Part shown: positions 33,245 through 42,351 of the stretch, piece by piece
How the letters are laid out: every line of letters begins with the position of its first letter
How positions within the stretch are numbered: position 1 is the stretch's first letter
NCBI RefSeq assembly: GCF_013294025.1
Contig: NZ_JABSNL010000009.1
Location: forward strand, 163,966-210,236
DNA: 46,271 bases
Source of the DNA: Flavobacterium aeripolare
Lineage (GTDB): Bacteria; Bacteroidota; Bacteroidia; Flavobacteriales; Flavobacteriaceae
Reading direction: 5' to 3'
Notes under the pieces: model-generated
Databases searched by the model: none
The model's input: only the letters and a program-made list of their open reading frames with translations
What the model was told of the DNA's origin: nothing
Position numbers and translations under genes: made by a program

Positions 33245-33904
33245 ATGGCAATAGCAGCTAATTTAAACCTAATAAAAAGTACACTTCCTGAACAAGTAAC
33301 CCTTGTTGCAGTTTCAAAGACAAAACCAGTATCTGACCTAATGGAAGCCTATGATGCGGGACAACGCATTTTTGGTGAAAATAAGATCCAAGAGATGGCT
33401 GAAAAATGGGAAGAAATGCCAAAGGATATTCAGTGGCACATGATTGGTCATGTACAAACAAATAAGGTGAAATTTATGGCACCATTTGTGAGCTTAGTAC
33501 ACGGTGTTGATAGTTTAAAATTATTAAGCGAGATTAACAAGCAAGCATTAAAAAACGACCGATCAATAGATTGCTTGCTACAAATGCACATTGCTGAGGA
33601 AGACACAAAATTTGGTTTGGACAAGCAGGAATTACACGAATTACTTGAATCGAATGATTTTAAAGAATTAAGAAATATTCGCATCGTAGGTTTGATGGGA
33701 ATGGCTACATTTACTGATGATCAAAACCAAATAAGCAGAGAGTTTAAAGAATTAAACGCCATCTATGAAAGTTTAAAAAATGACAAAGTAATGAGTAATT
33801 CAATACAGACACTCTCTATGGGAATGTCTGGAGATTATAAGCTTGCTATAGACTGCGGTAGCAACATGGTTAGAATAGGAAGCAGCATATTTGGAGGGCG
33901 ATAG
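33245..33904 (+). CDS. YggS/PLPBP-family pyridoxal-phosphate homeostasis protein
   Basis: 219-aa TIM-barrel PLP-binding protein. PLP lysine Lys25 in LVAVSKTKP; GENKIQEMAEK, WHMIGHVQTNK and the C-terminal LSMGMSGDYKLAIDCGSNMVRIGSSIFG are all canonical. These proteins buffer free PLP and affect amino-acid and keto-acid pools rather than catalysing a known reaction. It follows the DUF1015 gene by 28 nt. Confidence 0.96.
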   Translation: MAIAANLNLIKSTLPEQVTLVAVSKTKPVSDLMEAYDAGQRIFGENKIQEMAEKWEEMPKDIQWHMIGHVQTNKVKFMAPFVSLVHGVDSLKLLSEINKQALKNDRSIDCLLQMHIAEEDTKFGLDKQELHELLESNDFKELRNIRIVGLMGMATFTDDQNQISREFKELNAIYESLKNDKVMSNSIQTLSMGMSGDYKLAIDCGSNMVRIGSSIFGGR

Positions 33905-33980
33905 TCCTTAAAATTACAATACATATACTTAATATTTAGTAATAAAAGAAGAGTATATCAGCAACATTAAAGAAAGAAAT

Positions 33981-35342
33981 TTGTACGCAATATTAGACAT
34001 AGAAACCACTGGAGGAGCATTTAATGAAGAGGGAATTACTGAGATTGCTATCTATAAATATGATGGTCATGAGATTGTAGACCAATTCATTAGTTTAGTA
34101 AATCCTGAAATACCCATTCAACCATTTGTGGTGAAATTAACTGGAATAAATAATTCTATGTTGGTTTCGGCACCAAAGTTTTATGAGGTAGCAAAACGCA
34201 TTATCGAAATTACTGAAGACTGTGTTATTGTGGCACACAATGCCGATTTTGATTACAGAATCTTGAGAACAGAGTTTAAAAGACTGGGCTACGATTTCAC
34301 TATGAAAACGCTATGTACCGTTGAACTATCTAAAAAACTATTACCTGAACAGCCTTCACATAGTTTAGGGAAATTAGTACGCGCATTAGGAATACCTATG
34401 GCCGATAGGCATCGCGCTAGTGGAGATGCTCTAGCTACTGTAAAGTTATTTCAAATGCTTCTTGAAAAAGACGTGCACAAGGAAATCGTTAAAGATTTCA
34501 TCAAGTTAAAAATAGAAAAAGGACTTGCTCCTCGTTTACAAGATATCATCCGTGATTTACCTAATGTTGTAGGTGTATATTATATTTATAATGAAAAGGG
34601 AGATATTATTTATGTGGGCAAAAGCAAGAATATAAAAAAGAGAATCAATCAGCATTTTACTGGCATTACAAATAGCGCTAAGAAAATTCAAGCAGAAGTT
34701 TTCGCAGTTACTTATGAAGAAACTGGAAGTGAATTAGTTGCGCTCTTAAAAGAAAGTCAAGAAATAAAAATTAATAAACCAAGGTATAACCGTGCGCAGC
34801 GTAAAACCATATTTCAATGGGCACTGTATCCTGAAGTTGATAAAGATGGTTACATCAACCTCAAACTTCATAAGGCTGATGGTAGAAAAAAAGAAATAAC
34901 TTCTTTTACCTCTCTACTTGAAGGTAAGAACATGCTTTTTAGAGTTACTGAAAAATACCATCTGTGCCAGAAGTACACTGGATTGTACGAAACTAAAACC
35001 GCTTGTTTTCAATATAAAATTAAGGAATGTGATGGTGCATGCATTGGTCTAGTTTCGCCTCAAGAATATAATGAACGTGTAAAAGCCTTTATTAAAGCAA
35101 GTGAATTTGAAAGTCAAAATATGGTTATTGTAGATCGTGGACGAACAATAAGTGAGCGTAGTGCTATCCTGATCGAAAACGGAATCTATAAAGGATATGC
35201 TTTCTATGATTTGAACTATCAAATTACTAATATAGAAGTACTAAAGAACATATTGATACCGATGATTAATAATAGGGATGTCAAAAATATAATACAGTCT
35301 TACTTACGTAAGGAGAAAAAACCCAAACTGATAAAATTCTAA
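33981..35342 (+). CDS. DnaQ-like exonuclease fused to a GIY-YIG (UvrC/Cho-type) nuclease
   Basis: 453 aa, TTG start (no Met before the first catalytic strand YAILDIETTGG). The N-terminal DEDDh 3'-5' exonuclease (about 1-170) has DIETTGG, AHNADFDYRIL and HRASGDALAT (closing His/Asp). The GIY-YIG nuclease domain (about 195-285) has VVGVYYIYNEKGDIIYVGKS and the distal ELVALLKESQEIKINKP (Glu). The remainder has CQKYTGL..CFQYKIKECDGAC, a UvrC-like Cys cluster. The fusion suggests a DNA-repair nuclease coupling incision with trimming; it is not the replicative epsilon subunit alone. The channel gene follows after 18 nt. Confidence 0.92.
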   Translation: MYAILDIETTGGAFNEEGITEIAIYKYDGHEIVDQFISLVNPEIPIQPFVVKLTGINNSMLVSAPKFYEVAKRIIEITEDCVIVAHNADFDYRILRTEFKRLGYDFTMKTLCTVELSKKLLPEQPSHSLGKLVRALGIPMADRHRASGDALATVKLFQMLLEKDVHKEIVKDFIKLKIEKGLAPRLQDIIRDLPNVVGVYYIYNEKGDIIYVGKSKNIKKRINQHFTGITNSAKKIQAEVFAVTYEETGSELVALLKESQEIKINKPRYNRAQRKTIFQWALYPEVDKDGYINLKLHKADGRKKEITSFTSLLEGKNMLFRVTEKYHLCQKYTGLYETKTACFQYKIKECDGACIGLVSPQEYNERVKAFIKASEFESQNMVIVDRGRTISERSAILIENGIYKGYAFYDLNYQITNIEVLKNILIPMINNRDVKNIIQSYLRKEKKPKLIKF

Positions 35343-35360
35343 AAAAGAACGAGCACCTTC

Positions 35361-36191
35361 ATGGGGAAAATTAAATCGCAGTACGACATTTTTAGACAAA
35401 AAGTACACATTATCATTTATGGCACCAGCACTAAGGCAGGTCGCCTCTTTGATTTAATTTTACTTGGGCTTATATTACTTAGCGTAGTACTAGTAATGAT
35501 GGAGACTGTAAATTCGTTTGATTTAAAATATCATTATGAACTAGTAACGTTAGAATGGATCATTACAATATTTTTTACCATAGAATATATATTACGAATC
35601 GTATCTATAGATAAACCCTGGAAGTATATTTTTAGTTTTTACGGTATTATAGATCTGTTAGCGATCATGCCTATGTACTTGTCTATATTCTTCCTTGGTA
35701 CCAGCATATTTAGTGTCGTTCGTTCCCTACGCTTACTTCGTTTATTTAAAATATTAAATCATCCTCAATTTACAAGTCAGTCTGTACAGTTAAAGCAAGC
35801 TATAAATGCGAGCCGTGGTAAAATTGTGGTTTTCATTTATTTTGTACTAATAATTACCATCATCATTGGTTCACTAATGTACATTGTAGAAGGAAAAGAA
35901 AGTGGTTTTACCAGTATTCCAGCAAGTATATATTGGACTATTGTTACGTTAACCACCGTTGGTTATGGCGATATTTCACCCGTAACGCCATTGGGACAAT
36001 TTATTGCTTCTTTTGTAATGATTTTGGGTTATGGAATTATTGCAGTTCCTACTGGAATAGTTACAGCGGAAATTGCAAAAAACAGTCAAAAGCAAAATGA
36101 TCATTTTAAGCCTCAAGCTTGTGAGGGATGTGGTGACGAAGCACACACAACAACTGCTAATTACTGTTCCAATTGCGGACATAAATTTTAA
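35361..36191 (+). CDS. Voltage-gated-like potassium channel with C-terminal zinc ribbon
   Basis: 276 aa. Six TM segments: S1 about 27-48, S2 about 62-81, S3 about 90-108, Arg-rich S4 SVVRSLRLLRLFKIL (about 115-130), then S5, the pore with selectivity filter TLTTVGYGD, and S6. The C-terminus carries a four-Cys cluster: Cys254, Cys257, Cys269, Cys272 (CEGCG..CSNCG), a rubredoxin-like zinc ribbon. It conducts K+ across the inner membrane. The added ribbon could sense metal or redox state or bind a partner; this is inference. It lies 18 nt after the nuclease gene. Confidence 0.94.
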   Translation: MGKIKSQYDIFRQKVHIIIYGTSTKAGRLFDLILLGLILLSVVLVMMETVNSFDLKYHYELVTLEWIITIFFTIEYILRIVSIDKPWKYIFSFYGIIDLLAIMPMYLSIFFLGTSIFSVVRSLRLLRLFKILNHPQFTSQSVQLKQAINASRGKIVVFIYFVLIITIIIGSLMYIVEGKESGFTSIPASIYWTIVTLTTVGYGDISPVTPLGQFIASFVMILGYGIIAVPTGIVTAEIAKNSQKQNDHFKPQACEGCGDEAHTTTANYCSNCGHKF

Positions 36192-36377
36192 CCACTTATC
36201 TTATCTCTTGCCATTTATCATTTGGGATTGATAAAAGGTCGTAAGTGCTGTTTCTTACCACTTTTAAATTAGCTATCCTTCTTTGTTAAAGCGCGTGTTA
36301 CAAGCCTAATTTTTCAGTAAGAAATACTACCTTGCAATACTTAACATTTACGAATTTCATCTAAGCAAAATAGCGAC

Positions 36378-37307
36378 ATGAAACATTTAATTACCATCGT
36401 AGGACCAACAGCAATAGGAAAAACTGCTTTGAGTATTCAGATAGCAAATCATTATAACTGCGAAATCGTTTCTTGTGATAGTCGTCAATTTTTTAAGGAA
36501 ATGACTATAGGTACTGCAGTCCCAAGTGTTGCCGAATTACAAGCTGCTCCACATCATTTTATTCAAAATAAGTCTATATTCGAAGGCTATACAGTAGGTG
36601 ATTATGAGAAACAGGTAATTGCAACTATAGATACTCTTTTTCAAACAAATGATTATGTAATTTTAGTAGGCGGTTCTGGCTTGTATGTAAACGCTGTTTT
36701 AAAGGGATTTGACGAATTTCCTGAAATAGAGCATTCTATAAGAGAAAGTGTAACTGCTAACTATGAGAAATTAGGTATCAACTATTTGCAACAACAATTA
36801 CAGCAACTTGATCCAGAATATTTTAAGACTATAACAGCCGATAATCCCCAGACCTTATTGAACCCACAGCGTATGATGCGATTTGTAGAGGTTTGTTTAG
36901 GAACTGGTAAACCGTATTCTTCATTTTTAAATCAGAAACAGCACAGTCGCCCCTTTACTCCTATAATCATAGGACTAGAGGCAGATCGAAGCGTTTTATA
37001 TAATAGAATTAACCAGCGTGTTACTATTATGATGGAAAACGGACTACTACAGGAAGCCAAGGCGCTATATCCCAATAGAGAACTGAATGCATTGCAAACA
37101 GTGGGCTACAGAGAGCTTTTTGACTTTTTTGATGGTACTATTAAACTAGATTTTGCTATAGAAGAAATCAAAAAAAACAGCCGAAGATTTGCAAAACGCC
37201 AATTAACGTGGTTTAAGCGTGACGAAAACACAACATGGTTTGACTTTGAAACACCTTATAAAGAAGTATTTGACCACATCAATAAAAAAACACAAATTAC
37301 ATTATAA
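36378..37307 (+). CDS. miaA: tRNA dimethylallyltransferase
   Basis: 309 aa. P-loop GPTAIGKTAL (residues 9-18), catalytic-site DSRQFFKEMTIGT, VGGSGLYVNAVLKG, and the C-terminal basic segment KNSRRFAKRQLTWFKRD. Transfers a dimethylallyl group from DMAPP to N6 of A37 in tRNAs reading UNN codons. The thioesterase gene follows after 5 nt. Confidence 0.97.
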   Translation: MKHLITIVGPTAIGKTALSIQIANHYNCEIVSCDSRQFFKEMTIGTAVPSVAELQAAPHHFIQNKSIFEGYTVGDYEKQVIATIDTLFQTNDYVILVGGSGLYVNAVLKGFDEFPEIEHSIRESVTANYEKLGINYLQQQLQQLDPEYFKTITADNPQTLLNPQRMMRFVEVCLGTGKPYSSFLNQKQHSRPFTPIIIGLEADRSVLYNRINQRVTIMMENGLLQEAKALYPNRELNALQTVGYRELFDFFDGTIKLDFAIEEIKKNSRRFAKRQLTWFKRDENTTWFDFETPYKEVFDHINKKTQITL

Positions 37308-37312
37308 TTCCT

Positions 37313-38053
37313 ATGCCAATAAGTCCAAATTTCACTTCTATACACAGTAAAGATTGGGAAATCAATTTTTCACAATGCATGCCAAATGACTATTTAAAAT
37401 ACACTGAATTATGCAATATTTTGCAACTTACTGCCGCCTCACATTCTGATATAGGTGGAATTAGTTTTTCAGACATGCAAGAATTTAATCAAGCTTGGGT
37501 CTTGAGTAGAATGCGTGTAGAAGTAAGTGCCTTACCTAAATGGCGCGACACAGTAACGGTCACTACCTGGATTAATACCTTAGAAAATTCTAGATCCATT
37601 CGTGCCTTAGAAGTACATCTTAACGGTAAAAAGATTATAGGTTCAGAAACGTTTTGGGCAGTATTCAATACCTCAAGACGCAGACCAGAAGCCTTAGCGC
37701 TCGCTCACGATCACTTTGAACTTTTTCCTGATAAGAAGGCAACTATAGAAGGCTTTTCGAAAATTAAAATCAGTACCGAAAAAGAAATCCTTTTTGAAAA
37801 GATGATCAAATTATCAGATCTAGATATCGTCAATCACGTTAATAACGTAAAGTACTTAGAATGGTGCTTGGACCTAGTAGATGAAAAAACTATACTATAT
37901 CAAAGAATAAAAAGTTTTGAGATGAATTTTTTAAAAGAACTTTCTCTAAAAGATAAAGTAGTTATTCATGAAAACGTGGCTGAGGATGCTTACATTTTTA
38001 CTGTTTCTAAAGAAGATAAAAATTGCTATGCCCTGCAGTTGAACTTGAAGTAG
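37313..38053 (+). CDS. Acyl-ACP thioesterase (FatA/FatB-like)
   Basis: 246 aa with two tandem hot-dog domains. The first half has WVLSRMRVEVSALPKW and VTTWINTLENSRSIRALEV; the second has DLDIVNHVNNVKYLEWCLD, with the Asn/His-containing active-site loop NHVNN of bacterial and plant acyl-ACP thioesterases. It hydrolyses acyl-ACP to release free fatty acids. It sits 5 nt after miaA and is cotranscribed with it. A weak hairpin at 38115-38148 may end the operon. Confidence 0.9.
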   Translation: MPISPNFTSIHSKDWEINFSQCMPNDYLKYTELCNILQLTAASHSDIGGISFSDMQEFNQAWVLSRMRVEVSALPKWRDTVTVTTWINTLENSRSIRALEVHLNGKKIIGSETFWAVFNTSRRRPEALALAHDHFELFPDKKATIEGFSKIKISTEKEILFEKMIKLSDLDIVNHVNNVKYLEWCLDLVDEKTILYQRIKSFEMNFLKELSLKDKVVIHENVAEDAYIFTVSKEDKNCYALQLNLK

Positions 38054-38114
38054 TAAGATCCATAACCCTGAATGAAGTGGAAAGCATTTGCACATAAAAA
38101 TATGAATTTCCTGG

Positions 38115-38148
38115 CTTAAAAAAGCGACTAAAAGAAGCTCTTTTTAAG
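38115..38148 (+). terminator. Weak terminator candidate after the miaA operon
   Basis: CTTAAAAA (38115-38122)/TTTTTAAG (38141-38148) with inner AGC/GCT; the right arm supplies the T run. Confidence 0.45.
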
Positions 38149-38204
38149 ACAATGGAAATTCTTTTTTTATGAAAAATCTTGTAGCGGAAAGCAGGATTAG
38201 TTAC

Positions 38205-38236
38205 AAAAAAAAAGGCTCCGATTTCTCGAAGCCTTC
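38205..38236 (-). terminator. Terminator of the rprY-like gene
   Basis: AAGGCT/AGCCTT with inner CGA/TCG (one mismatch between), loop TTTC; followed on the minus strand by a T run. Confidence 0.85.
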
Positions 38237-38255
38237 TATATATAAACGGTACTGA

Positions 38256-38969
38256 TTATACAGTTTTATTTTTTACAACTAATCTAAAACCTTCTCCGTG
38301 AATATTCAAAATTTCAACATCTTCGTCAAGTTTAAGGTACTTTCTAAGTTTAGCGATATACACATCCATACTTCTAGAAGTAAAGTAATTGTCATCTCTC
38401 CAGATTTTTGTCAATGCTAATTCTCTTGGCATCAAATCATTTTCATGAAGGATTAACATTTTTAGTAATTCGTTCTCTTTAGGAGACAATTTAATAGGCT
38501 CTTGTTCCATGAAAGTCAAGAATCTCAATTTTGAATTAAGGTGAAATTTACCCACATTAAATTCAAACTGAACTTGCTCGCTTTTCATATCAGAAGATTT
38601 TCTTTGAATGATTGCTTTGATTTTCATCAACAACACTTCAGAATCAAAAGGTTTGTTTAAGTAGTCATCTGCTCCCGCTTTGTACCCTTTTAAAACATCC
38701 TCCTTCATTGATTTAGCAGTCAAAAAGATAATAGGCACTTCGCTATTTTTCTCTCTAATTTCCTTAGCTAATGTATACCCATCTTTGTACGGCATCATTA
38801 CGTCAAGGATACATAAATCGTACGTATCTTTTTTAAATTTTTCGAAACCTTCCATTCCGTTTTTAGCTAAAACAACTTCAAAGTCATTTAGCATTAAATA
38901 ATCTTTAAGTACAGCTCCAAAATTTAAGTCGTCTTCAACAAGAAGTATTTTTTTATTTATAGTTTCCAT
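38256..38969 (-). CDS. rprY: OmpR-family response regulator, RprY-like
   Basis: 237 aa. Receiver with VEDD acidic pair, phospho-acceptor Asp56 in CILDVMMPYKDG, FLTAKS and LNKPFD. The winged-helix DNA-binding domain (about 135-237) includes LSPKENELLKMLILHEND, and SRSMDVYIAKLRKYL as recognition helix. The sequence resembles RprY of Bacteroides. It is encoded 5 nt after its cognate kinase, so both come from one transcript. Known RprY proteins respond to envelope or oxidative stress in some Bacteroidetes; the signal here is not known. Confidence 0.93.
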   Translation of the reverse strand: METINKKILLVEDDLNFGAVLKDYLMLNDFEVVLAKNGMEGFEKFKKDTYDLCILDVMMPYKDGYTLAKEIREKNSEVPIIFLTAKSMKEDVLKGYKAGADDYLNKPFDSEVLLMKIKAIIQRKSSDMKSEQVQFEFNVGKFHLNSKLRFLTFMEQEPIKLSPKENELLKMLILHENDLMPRELALTKIWRDDNYFTSRSMDVYIAKLRKYLKLDEDVEILNIHGEGFRLVVKNKTV

Positions 38970-38974
38970 AGTAT

Positions 38975-40558
38975 CTAATTTATTAGTGGTATTTTTATTA
39001 TGAAGGTACTTCCTTTTCCCTTTTCACTTTCTACATATACTTGACCATTGTGGTCTTCAACAATTCTTTTTACATAAGCTAAACCTAACCCATGCCCTTT
39101 TACATTGTGTAAATCTCCGGTATGCTCTCTATAAAATTTTTCGAAAACTCGTTTTTGAGCGATTTTACTCATTCCTAAACCGTTGTCTTTTATTTTTATT
39201 AAGATCATATCTTTAATATTCTCTGTAAAAACCTCTATGCGAGGAATATCTGGAGAGTACTTAATGGCATTTTCTAATACATTTACTAACACATTTGTGA
39301 AATGCACCTCGTTAATTAAAACCGAAGTTCTATCTGCATTAAAATGGCTTTCAATACTTCCTTCTCTGTCTTCTAAAATCAAATTAACATGTTCAATAGC
39401 ATCATTAATCACATCAACTACATCACAAGATTCCTTTTCTATATCGAGCTCCTTCTTCTCTAACTTAGAAATCCTTAAAACGTTTTCTACTTGCGCATGC
39501 ATTCGTTTATTCTCGTCACGAATCATTTGCAAATACTTCATCACTTTTTCCCGATCATCAATAATCTTAGGATTACGAATAGCATCTAATGCTAAATTTA
39601 TCGTCGCAATAGGTGTTTTAAATTCGTGAGTCATGTTATTAATAAAATCTGTTTTGATTTCAGAAATCTGACGTTGTCTTATTAATTGACTCAAAGCACT
39701 TGAATAAGCAATAATAATAATCAATGTAAAAATTATTGATAAAACGCTTAAACTAATCAACTCACTTAACAAGAACTTTTTCTTGTGAGGAAAACTAACT
39801 AACAACTTGTATTTTTCGTTTCCTTCGTTATCTGTATATACAGGTGTTGAATACGTTGACTCCTTATCATATTGAAAGTCAGCCGATTTTATAGGTGTTG
39901 CAATGCCATTACTATAAATTCCATATTCAAACTTGGTTTTAACGCCAAATTGTTCTAATTCTTTTTTGATTAATTTTTGTAAAGCCTCATTAGAAATCCT
40001 TTCTTGTAAAGGTTTAGCTGCAGCAAAATCCTTATAATAGATTTCAAATTGTACTTTATCTAATACATCTAAGTTTCCTGATTTTTCAATAGTAACATCG
40101 GGCATCAAATTTTGTTTAATATTTGACTTATCGACCCCACTATTATTATAAACCTCAGTAGTCCTTTTTGAACTAAAACTTTTAAACTTTTCGTTATTCA
40201 ACTTTTTATTAAACAATGAAGATGAAATATTAAAATCCTCAGATATTATACTGTTTGAATAAACATACGTCTTGTTGGTTTTTGTATTTCTTTCAAAATA
40301 GTAAACCTCTAGAAGGTCTTCCTTTTTAGGTATCGTCCCTGTACTATCTTTTATATGATTGTACCTGTCTAAAAACGAGTAAGCTTCCTGCTTTTGCATT
40401 TTATCTGCCACATTACCAATAACTTGTGTAACGTGAAATTTAAATTGCTCCTCATTATTTTTGAAGGAATTGATAAACCAATAAACTTGTACAAGTATAA
40501 TCCCGATTAAGGATAAACTCATCAATAAAACCAGTATTCTAAAAAAAAATTTATTCAT
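38975..40558 (-). CDS. rprX: Sensor histidine kinase, RprX-like
   Basis: 527 aa. TM1 at about 7-29, TM2 about 263-286, with a periplasmic sensor of some 230 aa between. Phospho-acceptor His311 in NNMTHEFKTPIATI, N box NVLENAIKYSP, G1 DNGLGM, F box FEKFYREHTG, G2 GHGLGLAYVKR. Pairs with the RprY-like regulator just downstream. A -7 box TAATTTTG (40564-40571) ends 5 nt before its ATG, so a leaderless mRNA is possible; it may also be cotranscribed from coaE (59-nt gap). Confidence 0.93.
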   Translation of the reverse strand: MNKFFFRILVLLMSLSLIGIILVQVYWFINSFKNNEEQFKFHVTQVIGNVADKMQKQEAYSFLDRYNHIKDSTGTIPKKEDLLEVYYFERNTKTNKTYVYSNSIISEDFNISSSLFNKKLNNEKFKSFSSKRTTEVYNNSGVDKSNIKQNLMPDVTIEKSGNLDVLDKVQFEIYYKDFAAAKPLQERISNEALQKLIKKELEQFGVKTKFEYGIYSNGIATPIKSADFQYDKESTYSTPVYTDNEGNEKYKLLVSFPHKKKFLLSELISLSVLSIIFTLIIIIAYSSALSQLIRQRQISEIKTDFINNMTHEFKTPIATINLALDAIRNPKIIDDREKVMKYLQMIRDENKRMHAQVENVLRISKLEKKELDIEKESCDVVDVINDAIEHVNLILEDREGSIESHFNADRTSVLINEVHFTNVLVNVLENAIKYSPDIPRIEVFTENIKDMILIKIKDNGLGMSKIAQKRVFEKFYREHTGDLHNVKGHGLGLAYVKRIVEDHNGQVYVESEKGKGSTFIIKIPLIN

Positions 40559-40563
40559 CAGAA

Positions 40564-40571
40564 CAAAATTA
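40564..40571 (-). promoter_or_regulatory. -7 box (TAATTTTG) ending 5 nt before rprX
   Basis: Exact TAnnTTTG match on the minus strand. Same -7-to-ATG spacing as the two-component operon at 6846. Confidence 0.45.
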
Positions 40572-40617
40572 ACATTTTAACAGTATGAATGATAATCTAT
40601 TAACCAAACATTAACAT

Positions 40618-41214
40618 CTAGCGACCGTTTTGTTTAATCAATAAAATTTTATGAATTTCCTCCACTTTTAACTTGGCTGTTGCGAGATTTACATTTTCGA
40701 TTACATAATCACTTTTATTGATACGTTGTTCGTCTGTCCATTGCGAATTTATCCGTTTTTCAATTGAGGCAATATCAGTATTATCCCTGCTTACAACACG
40801 TTGTATTCTTGTATCTAATGGAGCAACAACACATATAACTTGATTGCATTTTTTATAATTCCCACTTTCAAATAAGATTGCAGCTTCATAAATTATGTAG
40901 GTAGCTCCTAAATGATTGTTGAACCAGCTTTCAAAATGAACCCGCACTGCAGGATGAACAATCGCATTTAACTGTAATAATTTCTCGCTATCGTTAAACA
41001 CAATTGAGGCTAAAGCAGCACGATTGAGTTCCTCACCATCAAAAATTGAAACTCCAAAAGCTTTTTTTAAGGACGCAATGATACTTTTATCTTGCATTAC
41101 CTCCCTTGCTGCATCGTCTGCAATATATATAGGAACTCCTAGAGAATGAAAATGCTGGGCAATTGTTGTTTTACCACTTCCTATTCCTCCTGTTAACCCT
41201 ATAATTTTAGTCAT
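40618..41214 (-). CDS. coaE: Dephospho-CoA kinase
   Basis: 198 aa. P-loop GLTGGIGSGKTTIAQHF near the N-terminus, IYIADDAAREVM (base/substrate region), IVHPAVR, and YEAAILFESGNYK. Catalyses the last step of coenzyme A synthesis, ATP-dependent phosphorylation of the 3'-OH of dephospho-CoA. It starts 3 nt after the glycosyltransferase stop and is followed by rprXY, so it lies in the middle of a minus-strand operon. Confidence 0.96.
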   Translation of the reverse strand: MTKIIGLTGGIGSGKTTIAQHFHSLGVPIYIADDAAREVMQDKSIIASLKKAFGVSIFDGEELNRAALASIVFNDSEKLLQLNAIVHPAVRVHFESWFNNHLGATYIIYEAAILFESGNYKKCNQVICVVAPLDTRIQRVVSRDNTDIASIEKRINSQWTDEQRINKSDYVIENVNLATAKLKVEEIHKILLIKQNGR

Positions 41215-41217
41215 ATA

Positions 41218-42216
41218 TTACACTTTAAAAAATAATTCTGGAAATGCTTCTTGTGGTCGCTGCTTTAATATAATAACCTTAATATAAGATTTTAAAAATC
41301 CTGTTCCGTAGCCAAAAAACTGTTTCCAAACTGCCAATACCGAAAGTGCTCCTATTTTTAAACTTCTACTTTTATAAGTTGCACTAATAAAAATAATTAC
41401 AAAATAAATAAAATACAGTTTGATTAAAATATCAACAGTAAAAATCAACAAGAAAATTGATAAGGCAAATCCCAAAATAAAAACGGTTGGAAAAAAGAAC
41501 GTTAGCTTGTTATACTTCGGATACCAACTATTCAAAATTGGTCTGGCTTTTCCAAATTTATTTACTTGAATCGAAAACTTATCCCAATCAATCCTTCTCT
41601 TATGATATACATACGCATTTGGAAAGAGTTTGGTTTCAAAACCTAAGTTCCATAATCGAATAGACAAATCTGGATCTTCACCAGGGTGAATATTTCCAAA
41701 ACCTTTTGAGGCTTCAAAAGCTTTTCGAGAAATTCCCATATTAAAACTTCTAGGCTGGAATTTATCTATCTTTTCAGAACCACCACGAATTCCACCAGTA
41801 GTTAAAAATGAAGTCATCGCAAAATTAATTGCTTTTTGAATATCCGAAAAACTATCCAGCGCTTGATCCGGACCTCCAAAACAGTCGACATAATTTAATT
41901 TCAAAGCTTTATCAACCTCATTTAAATACTGACTAGGAATAATACAATCAGAATCAAAGATGATAAAATAATCTCCCTTGGCTTTTTGCATTCCATAATT
42001 TCTAGAATCTCCTGGACCAGAGTTAGGTTTAAAATAATACGATATAGACAAGCGCTCCGTATATTTTGCAACGATATCCTCACACCTTATTGTAGATCCG
42101 TCTTCAACTAGCACAACCTCAAACTCATTTTGATAATCAGTTTGAACTAAACTTTCTAAAAGTTCATCAACTTCATCAGGACGATTATAAACAGGAATTA
42201 TCAGTGAGAACAACAT
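41218..42216 (-). CDS. Family 2 glycosyltransferase with C-terminal membrane segments
   Basis: 332 aa from MLFSLIIPVYNRPDEV. GT-A fold: FSLIIPVYNRPDE, VVLVEDGST, the metal-binding DSD of YFIIFDSDCIIP, then FNMGISRKAF and HPGEDPDLSIRLWNLGF (acid/base region). Two or three hydrophobic helices near 235-295. It likely transfers a sugar at the inner membrane face for an envelope glycan; donor and acceptor are unknown. A longer frame to 42249 is possible, but its ATG would leave only about 8 nt after the start site predicted by the -7 box at 42264-42271. Confidence 0.9.
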   Translation of the reverse strand: MLFSLIIPVYNRPDEVDELLESLVQTDYQNEFEVVLVEDGSTIRCEDIVAKYTERLSISYYFKPNSGPGDSRNYGMQKAKGDYFIIFDSDCIIPSQYLNEVDKALKLNYVDCFGGPDQALDSFSDIQKAINFAMTSFLTTGGIRGGSEKIDKFQPRSFNMGISRKAFEASKGFGNIHPGEDPDLSIRLWNLGFETKLFPNAYVYHKRRIDWDKFSIQVNKFGKARPILNSWYPKYNKLTFFFPTVFILGFALSIFLLIFTVDILIKLYFIYFVIIFISATYKSRSLKIGALSVLAVWKQFFGYGTGFLKSYIKVIILKQRPQEAFPELFFKV

Positions 42217-42263
42217 AGGTACTTTGGGATATTGATTAAACTTAAACAAGCTATTTTAGCGCG

Positions 42264-42271
42264 CAAAGATA
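42264..42271 (-). promoter_or_regulatory. -7 box (TATCTTTG) for the glycosyltransferase-coaE operon
   Basis: Exact TAnnTTTG on the minus strand, with a TTG (42288-42290) 16 nt further upstream as possible -33 element. Confidence 0.55.
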
Positions 42272-42291
42272 GCTTTTTTAACATTATCAAT

Positions 42292-42325
42292 AAAAAAAAC
42301 CAACAGCTATTAAGTGTTGGTTTTT
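42292..42325 (-). terminator. Terminator of fabI
   Basis: AAAAACCAACA (42295-42305)/TGTTGGTTTTT (42315-42325), 9-nt loop, T run on the minus strand. Confidence 0.92.
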
Positions 42326-42351
42326 ACTCTATTTATAAGGTCTAAAAATAA

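Noticed and set aside
36214..36235. Inverted repeat TTTATCA/TGATAAA after the channel gene as terminator
   Set aside because: Only 7 A/T-rich pairs and no T run; could be chance in an AT-rich spacer.
39183..39629. Long open frame (148 codons) antisense to the rprX-like kinase
   Set aside because: Ser/Ile/Phe-rich translation with no domain; it is opposite the conserved HisKA/HATPase part of a clear gene and is a shadow frame.
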